This document shows positions 57,081 through 64,000 of a stretch of 64,000 nucleotides of DNA, one piece after another. The notes beneath the pieces were generated by a model. It was not told the DNA's origin and searched no databases. It worked only from the letters and a program-made list of their open reading frames with translations. The position numbers and the translations under genes are program-made. The DNA comes from Kalaharituber pfeilii (lineage: Eukaryota > Ascomycota > Pezizomycetes > Pezizales > Pezizaceae), in NCBI GenBank assembly GCA_015179045.1, contig WHUZ01000031.1, positions 310,001-374,000 on the forward strand, read 5' to 3'. Within the stretch, counting starts at the first letter, position 1, and the number at the start of each line of letters is the position of its first letter.

Positions 57081-59050
57081 GTTCTCTTGTAATGAACATG
57101 TTGCCTCCTGGAACTTGTAGATTTCCTTGTGGATGGCATCCGTAAATTTTGCGATTGTGTTGATTCTGTAGCTGTTGTTGTACTTTCTCGGCAATATTGC
57201 GGATTTGTTGAATGTCCTATGGTGTATGAGCTATGCGGATTGGGGAGGTTCGGTAGAGTGGAGGGCTTGAGGGTTTTGACTTAAATGTACAGTAGGTTCG
57301 TAATGGTGCAACGGAATGTTAGGGCTCATAACCCGGTGGAATGTCCTCTCTATTCACTTGGATGGTTTCTCGAGATTCCGAGATGCCATCCTCTTGACCA
57401 ACTCTTGAAGTTCAACTAATGGCAAGAGGCCCACTGCACTTTTTTTTTGTTTCTCTCTCGGTTCCATTACCCGTATGCAGCGCTTGTGGGCGGGTGCCGG
57501 GACTAGCGTGAAAGAATACTATATACAATAGAAACCTCGTCCCCCTCCCTCATCCTTACGCCTCTACCACTGCCTAGACAAACTCCTTGAGTCTGTCTAC
57601 CTCTCCCTCCTTCGGCACCGGCCACCTCCTCAACTCCTCACAAAGTTTTTGGGCCCAGCCATCCCCTGGGCCATTCCACCCAATGTGCTGCTGTTTCCTC
57701 GGCTTCCTCAGACAGCCTGCGGTAAGTTTCTTCTGCCTGCGAACCCTCTTGAGCCAACTCCCCACGGCCCCCACGCTATCGGAGAGTCTCCCGTCTATGT
57801 TCCTTTTGCTTATTATCTTGTTATCTGGGCTTACCGGGACTGGCCGTTGAGGTCAAGAGAAGGATTACAACAAAGTGCATTTGATTGATCATAACTCTCT
57901 AGCTATCATTATGACCAAAGTGAATATTCAAAGATTAACTTGCGAAGAATGAAATCATGCATATTAGATGGTAAGAAAGGAAAAGAGGTAACAAATGGAG
58001 GCTAAAGGATACATACAAATAGTGAAAGGTAGAGATCAGTTCTATTTTTTTACTTGCCCTTATTTCAGAAGGATAAACGAACGGAGTTCTGTGTGGGTGT
58101 GGTGTGTTCTCGTGCCCAGATTCTGATGTGCTATAATCTCGTAACCAAATGTGGTGATATTCTCAGGGAGGTGGTTTGCAGTAGTCTCGTGCCCAGACAC
58201 TCAATCCTACCGAGTCTGGCTAAGCCGCCCTCCCTCCATGCCCCGGGAACGCTTGGCTTCCTTAAGGATCCAGGCGTGCCCTAGCATTGGAACGAGAACA
58301 GGGCACGCAACTTGTGTAAATATACTCAGTATTGCCCTTTGATTAATATTCATATCAATTCATTCTCCGAGCAACGGCGGTATAAGTGGCTGCCGTGATG
58401 TCCCAGCTCCGGCTCAGGCACGCCCGTTTCCCGCGCTTCGTCCTCAAAATGAGGGTCACGACAGCTGGGTGCCTTTGTGGCGCTGCCGGTGGTGACTGCT
58501 GACCCTACCGCACGGAATGCCCCTTCACAGAAGAGGGCAGGGCGAAAAAGCCCCTCCGCGACCCAACAGACGAGGAATTTCACCTCTTGTTCAATGAGAG
58601 CCGGGTCGCAGACTAGTCTGGTTGGTGCAGACTTGGAGTTCTGATCGAGTGGACAGGGTTCGGCACATCCCGGTTCGCAACGTACCACTTCGATGAAAAT
58701 TCCCTGTCAATAGTGTCTCGTCCGCTGGGATTTCGTTCACTTTCGAATGGTTTTTCTAGGCCATAGGTCCGGAGGCCTGCATGCCACGTGTTTGTACCTA
58801 TAAACAAATACATGGAACATCTCGATCTCACTCCACTAGTACGTCCGACTTTTTATTCAACAATACTACACCTTTGCTCTCTCTCTGGTTCTGTTGAAGA
58901 ACATAGGTATACCAGGAAAGAAATGCGGACGGTGACCGTGGTAGGAGGCGAGAAAGATCTTCAGAAAGAAGGGAGCGTTCTACATTACGAAGAAAGGATC
59001 CGAACGGGCGTCGAGGTACGGAGGATGAAAGACGGAGAGAAAATTGAGAA
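55940..59050. other. No supported gene; homopolymer tracts
   Basis: Includes T-runs near 56130 and a 38-40-base T-run at 57041-57079, plus a TA microsatellite near 56890-56906. Several ORFs (57574-57774, 58350-58688 and 58613-58831 on the minus strand) are not recognised. The G/C-rich stretch 58360-58800 could be a diverged LTR, but I found no matching partner in the window. Confidence 0.4.
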
Positions 59051-59053
59051 ATA

Positions 59054-59055
<2 letters not shown>

Positions 59056-59092
<37 letters not shown>

Positions 59093-59150
59093 CCTTTTGA
59101 GTCACGTAACGAGACTAACATAACCCCGCATACAGGCTACCAGCCTATGG
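59056..59150 (-). mobile_element. Solo LINE 3' tail insertion (5'-truncated)
   Basis: A 36-base T-run followed by CCTTTTGAGTCACGTAACG...TAACCCCGCATACAGGC...CCTATGGCAGGG, the inverse of the shared ORF1-only/LINE tail in a diverged form. AAATAAGAC on the left and AAATTAAGAC on the right form an imperfect target duplication. Confidence 0.7.
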
Positions 59151-59423
59151 CAGGGAAATTAAGACTTGTGATTAGTGCGGAAGGAGAGGACATAGCAAGC
59201 ATTCTACAATTGGCTATCTTTTCCTACTCTGAGGTTCTCCAATATCATGGACATTTAAAGTCTTGCGGATTATTCACAGATCGGAGTATGCTGCGGGGAC
59301 GGAAGCAGGAGGAAATCCAACTGGACTATCGGAAACCATATCTCGTCGTAGTCCCCGGGGCGGTATACGAGTAATGATATAAAAAAACATATTGGAAAGC
59401 ATTCACAATACCGTACAACGACC

Positions 59424-59675
59424 AGTCACATTTACGGAGACAAATTGAGCGCCAAAGCACTTGCAAAAAACCTAGAATTTTATCAACGCACGAAACATAT
59501 TGAATCTCGACATCGATCCACAACCGAATGTGTCAGTAACAACTTTCTACGAGTCGAGAGCATCCCTACAATCATATTATTGCTGATGGTCTAACAAAAC
59601 CACTCACGAGAGATGTTATGGATGACCGTTGGGTACGTACGTATGGGCCTGGATTTAAGCATAGGCAATTCTAAA
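59424..59675 (+). pseudogene. Copia-type polyprotein C-terminus (RNase H), broken
   Basis: Reads AKALAKNLEFYQRTKHIESR and, in another frame after about 59560, ADGLTKPLTRDVMDDRW. Both are end-of-pol motifs of copia/Ty1 elements (conserved AL-K-NP-RTKHI and ADGLTK). The reverse transcriptase and integrase were not found in the window, and no clear LTR follows. Confidence 0.85.
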
Positions 59676-59679
59676 ACAC

Positions 59680-61500
59680 TTGGGGTTGCCGCGAGATGTT
59701 CATCGTTATTCAAAACGTATTAGAGTTATAGAGTGCATAATGCTACAAAGCATGGTGTGCTACAAGAATAAGTGAACAGAGAAAATGAGCAAATATCAGT
59801 TTGTCTATGTAATGAAGAGGCAACGAGTCGCAGCCACTGACCGGTACTGGTTTCTTGTGGAGTCACAGAACTGAATGTTAGTGAGGATTACGGTCGTAAT
59901 CCGGTACGGGCTTATAATACTGGTGGATATGGCCAGAGATATAAGGCAGAGACTGGCGCTGAGGAGGAAGTATACTCAAGGGACGTGCTTTTGGGCTGGA
60001 TAAGAGGAAGTGAGTCACGGGAAATGGAAGTTAAGCTGAAGATGCATGAGTTATGGTGACTTGCATTGCCGGATTGAGCGAAATGATCATGGAAGGTTGT
60101 CTGTTTCCCAAAAGGGTAACGAAGGAGCTGGGAAACTTTTGGGTGAAAGTTCTTTCTTGTCTTTCTCGTTCATTCTTATCTCTTCTGTAATGTTCTCTTC
60201 GGTGTTCCTTTTGATTCTGGGCTTCAAAGAAGAATTTGCTGCTTGGGAGGGAACTGTTTTAATCTGGGGCATGTTGGAGAGTGTAAATGTCACTGCAAGA
60301 AAGGAGAACGGAAATCTGAGGCAAGGGGGTCGGTGTTGGAGGCAGCAAGAGTTCAGGAAGAGGTATGTAGGAAGAGAGACAATGGAGATGGAATGGGAAG
60401 ATCGATCGAGAGGAATGAGATTGGAGGAGGAAGAGGCGAATAGAGCTCGATGGCAGACCTAATAGGAGAGTTCAAAGTCTATTCTGTCATAATCATCCCT
60501 CGTCTCGAGTCCAAACGGCCTTAAATACTGTGACTTGTACACCAGAAGCTTCTGTCACCGCTATGCGCCGTGCAGCCCTTGTCCATCGTTTCATGCAGCC
60601 ATGCCCATGCAGCCCTGTCACTGCTATGCGCCATATGCGCTATGCAGCTGTAACGGTTTCTACGATGATGTAGTAAATATGAGGGTGTAACTTAGGACAA
60701 CGCTTGGTGCTTGACCTTTGAGAGGGCAGCTCTTGCTGGCCCTTCTTATAGTCAATCCTGCGTGCCTTCCATCTATTATCTAACTTGCTATGATATCATG
60801 ACATTCTATCTATGGATATCCCTCAGCCACTGCCTCGCCTCATCTAGAGGTCCATCCGGTGGCTCTGCTCCTGGAGGTCCGTTCAGTGGCTCTGCTCCTG
60901 GATGTCCATTCGGTGGCTTCGCTCCTAGAGGTCCGTCCGGTGGCTGGCACTATGCTATGACCATGCCGTCAGATCCTTGCAATACACATCCGTACCCGAC
61001 TCATGTTTCATTACCAGGCTGTAGCTATCGGTTGATAAGGCCGAATTGTCACTAGCAGCTTTACAGGTCAATGGGTGGATATCCCCTTCCCGGGTAGGCC
61101 CTGACAGCAGCCCTAACAGAGGGGTCGAATTGAAGAGATCGATGAAGACAATAGAGATGCCGCAGGTACTATGTGAGAAGGAGCGGATACACCATAGAAG
61201 AGAAGAGTTGTCTGAGAAGAGGTGCAATTGGGTCCCGGGAAGAAAAGAAGAATGGTTTGTACCATTGTACAAACAGCTAAGGTAGGTAAGAGAATTCTTC
61301 AGGGGAGTGAGCCTCTACGAGGGGTAGTACAACCAGACTAGGAGTGAGCAGAGTTCGCAATGGTCCAGGATGGGGAAGGTTGGTTGTTGAAGTAGCTGCA
61401 GCTATGAATGAGGAGGAGAATGCATTTGGATGGAAAGAGAAGGGCCTTCCTGTGAAGAGAAGATCTCAAGAGCTTCGAAGGAAGGTGGGCCGATCCTACC
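59680..61500. other. No supported gene; includes a 27-bp minisatellite
   Basis: Contains ORFs at 60046-60462 and 61046-61285 with no domain. At 60847-60947 a 27-bp unit (GGTCCGTCCGGTGGCTCTGC and 7 more bases) is repeated about 3.7 times and reads GPSGGSAPG in one frame. Confidence 0.45.
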
Positions 61501-61528
61501 AGAGGACGATTGATGAGTAGTTTGAACA

Positions 61529-62250
61529 GTGTGGAGGATTAGATCACACCTGAAACGTGACGAGGTGATGTGTGCGAAGCGAATACTATACACATGGAAG
61601 GACCTGTTTGTCACTAGCCAAAGTGAGATGCCTAAGAGAGATTTGGTGGTTCATTCAATACCAACGTATCAAACAGCAAAACCAAATCGAGCGAGGAATC
61701 GCAGTGATGTGGGTCAAAGGGCATAAGGGAATAGGGGGAAACGAGGAGGCAGACAGAGCGGCAAGGATTGGCACCTTTTTACAGTACTGTACCAGAATGA
61801 GATGGTCACAGAGGCGGGCATGCGCCAGTCGGCCAAGGCACAGCTGGCGGAAAAGAGAAATAGATTGGGACTAAGCTACAGGCCTTTACAGAGATTGGGC
61901 CACGGAGTACGCACCTTGCTTGGCCTGCTGGGGGCAAAGGCCTGCGGGCATGGAGTCACAAGGTTGGCAAGGCAGATAGGCCAGAATGCAGGTGGTGCGG
62001 GGGCGGGGAGGAGACGGCTTCACACTTATGTGAGAGGTGCAGGGTTTGGAGCAGGAGGTGACCAGGCGGGCTGGAAGCAATACACCGGCCACCAGAGACA
62101 AGCGAAGGAGAAGGGGACCCACTGGTAGAACTCATGAGGTGGATAGAAAGTTCTAGCACGGGGGCTTACTTTGGCGTAATATCTCGCCATAACCCTCAGG
62201 GCGGTGTGGTAGGCGGCGGCGCCTAACTGCTATAACCATGCTGGCGCTGG
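61529..62250 (+). pseudogene. LINE ORF2 C-terminal RNase H and zinc-knuckle remnant, copy 2
   Basis: RNase H end motif VMWVKGHKGIGGNEEADRAA (about 61705-61770), then in another frame GMRQSAKAQLAEKRNRLGLS, then GLSYRPLQRLGHG, and in the next frame ECRWCGGGEETASHLCERC (about 61985-62040), a C-terminal C-x2-C-x-H-x-C type knuckle typical of this LINE group. Same order as copy 1. Frameshifts and stops show decay. The end near 62250 has no clear A-tail. Confidence 0.85.
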
Positions 62251-62322
62251 GCTCAAGGAAGTCGCAGGTCACGAGGGTTGTACAGTAAGCGAATACTGGG
62301 AATGAGGGTAACGACCGACATC

Positions 62323-62387
62323 TTTTTTTTTTTTTTTTTTTTTTTTTTTCACGTGACCCCGCTTGTAGCTGTTCGCCATGGCAGGGC
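62323..62387 (-). mobile_element. 65-bp LINE-tail insertion with 13-bp target duplication
   Basis: T27 followed by CACGTGACCCCGCTTGTAGC...TTCGCCATGGCAGGG, i.e. only the last bases of the shared LINE tail in inverse orientation. AACGACCGACATC lies on both sides (62310-62322 and 62388-62400), a perfect duplication expected from target-primed reverse transcription. Confidence 0.92.
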
Positions 62388-62400
62388 AACGACCGACATC

Positions 62401-64000
62401 CAAGGAAGCCTCGAGACCCTACAGTCTAATAAGGTATCGATGGCTGTGAGCTGGAAGGAAGTGTGATTAGAAATGGATATTTGGCCAGTCAGTGGTATAA
62501 GAGGCGGTGATCCTGTACAGCTCTTCGTTCTCAACATCCAGTTCCTTCCTATACATCTAGTTCTTCTATTCTATGGTTTAGTTCTTTATTCCTGACTTCA
62601 GTTCTCCTTTGATTTCCCTTATTCTGTACGTAGCTTACCTTTATGTTCTTACTGATCACCTTCTACTATATTTAATACATACAAACATCAGTTGTTCTTG
62701 CCTTGCTTGTACATTCGCACTTGCAGACACACTCAATTCGGCACCACGCAGTACAACCGAAATATCACTTTGAGGTGAATTGCCCAGTGACCTCCCAGCA
62801 GAGGACCCACGGCTGGTGAGCAATGGTCTGCCGTACCCCCTGACCGTTCATAGCGGCACGCGAGTAATGATATTATAAAAACAATAAAAAAAACAGACGA
62901 GGTATCGGATTTGGACGTAAGAGGAAGTAATGAAGAGGCTGGAGTGATTGTGAGGTGTGAATCACCTTGGTCGGCAAAGGCAAATACAACGCTTGCTATT
63001 CCTCTGTCTTTGTCCAGAGACTCGATCCTTGACAAAGTGGGCGATGGCATGGATATAAGATGGGGATATGAGGCTGCACGTCAGTGGGAAGTTAAGGGAG
63101 GAGATGGATAGCATGGTTGCATCTGGCTATGGAGAAAGCATCTTTTGAGAAGGCTGGTTAATTGTCGTCGCCATGGGTTTTGCGACTTCTTTCTACTGTA
63201 CCAGTTCATATGATTTTGTTTTGTTAAAAGGTGACTAATTCAGAAGATTCCACTTTCGAACGTCGTAATACCATATTGGAACCTATTGGCAAATCAAACT
63301 GTGTTATGACAGGAGTATCAACTGTTAAAGACACACTCATGTTAGATATGCACTACACTTTCCGGACAACCTCCGCACTCTACAAGGCGGTGCACTCCAT
63401 CAGCGGTAAGCAACAAGGTGCTAACTCAGCGTTACGAAGGGGACATCAAGGAGTCCCAGGAAAAGTTCACAGGGTTATTTCGGCAGCAGTGAAAGAAGAG
63501 AAAATGGCTATGCGATGTATGGCACATTGAACTCAGGAGTTCATTACTTCTTTGTGTTAAAGGCGAAATTTCAGCAAAGATTAAAGATTTGTGGACCGGC
63601 AAATCCAATCATCTAGCCATCTAGGTGGATGAATAACATTGCTATTCACAATTAAAGGTGTGTATTCTAGCTGGTCAACTTTAGAGTAGACATGCTTATT
63701 AGAGTTAGAAATGCCTGGTGAATACTTTTGAAGATAACTGGATTGCTAAGAGTTGTTTCTTTTCCCTGGGCCTGATATGTCAGCAGCGAGTTCCGCTATA
63801 TACGTAGCGGACTCGCAGTGTAAGATGACAGATAGTATCCGCCACTGCCTCTTGACGGGCCGGAGCAGTGGAAGCTGGCGGAACGAATGTACGCCTAAAT
63901 GCGGAAGTGCCGATGCGAAAGAAGAGAAGAAGAAACGCTTGATTCTAAACTACTAACAGAATACGACATATATACTAATATTTCTCACGTGCATCCTTAT
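62401..64000. other. No supported gene
   Basis: T/C-rich stretch at 62520-62700 and an LTR-end-like region near 62720-62870, but no partner LTR. ORFs at 62911, 63231 and 63753 are short and unrecognised. Confidence 0.4.

Noticed and set aside
58350..58831. G/C-rich minus-strand ORFs, possibly an LTR
   Set aside because: No matching second LTR and no TG...CA ends with target duplication were found.
1..64000. tRNA, rRNA, CRISPR or prokaryotic operon features
   Set aside because: None were seen; the gene structure is eukaryotic. tRNA genes could have been missed without a scan.

Overview
This window looks like nuclear DNA of a filamentous ascomycete. Introns are short (46 to 101 nt) with fungal branch-point and acceptor patterns, the proteins are typically fungal (T5orf172/MUG113-type proteins, a promethin-like protein, an FHA kinase, NB-ARC/TPR remnants), and intergenic DNA is large and full of transposon debris. 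A Pezizomycete such as a truffle relative is my guess from gene content and repeat density. It is inference, not proof.

Layout. 1-3672: the 3' part of a two-exon SNF2/Rad54-ATRX-like DNA translocase, followed to about 4980 by low-complexity exons that may be its tail or a separate gene and that change frame at a G7 run. 5000-14000: a repeat-rich block with a family of about 155-bp units in direct and inverted orientation, several TIR elements, a solo LTR with 5-bp target duplication and a broken piggyBac transposase. 15194-15992: a fold-back element. 17351-17444: a 94-bp TA-flanked MITE. 19061-28624: the gene-rich part on the minus strand, with two T5orf172 (GIY-YIG-fold) genes and a nine-exon FHA-kinase gene of Mek1/Cds1 type, including a GC-AG intron. 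31725-35140: two plus-strand genes that both point to lipid droplets, a promethin/LDAF1-like membrane protein and an LDAH-type serine hydrolase.

35.2-64 kb is a transposon graveyard. It holds LINE RNase H remnants (38.4 and 61.6 kb), two histone-H3-like broken ORFs (39.2 and about 41.1 kb), and three copies of a LINE-derived ORF1-only element with the same 3' tail (one with a 12-bp target duplication, one carrying a foreign coding insert). It also holds a SNF2-like pseudogene whose Walker A motif spans an intron, a nearly perfect 345-bp inverted duplication of a coiled-coil ORF, three MITEs chained end to end through CTAG inside a larger palindrome (51.2-53.0 kb), an NB-ARC-TPR pseudogene, a copia RNase H remnant, and a 65-bp LINE-tail insertion with a 13-bp target duplication.

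The host genes do not form one pathway. The plausible functional groupings are the lipid-droplet pair and the two T5orf172 paralogues. All homology calls were made by eye from motifs; no database search was run.
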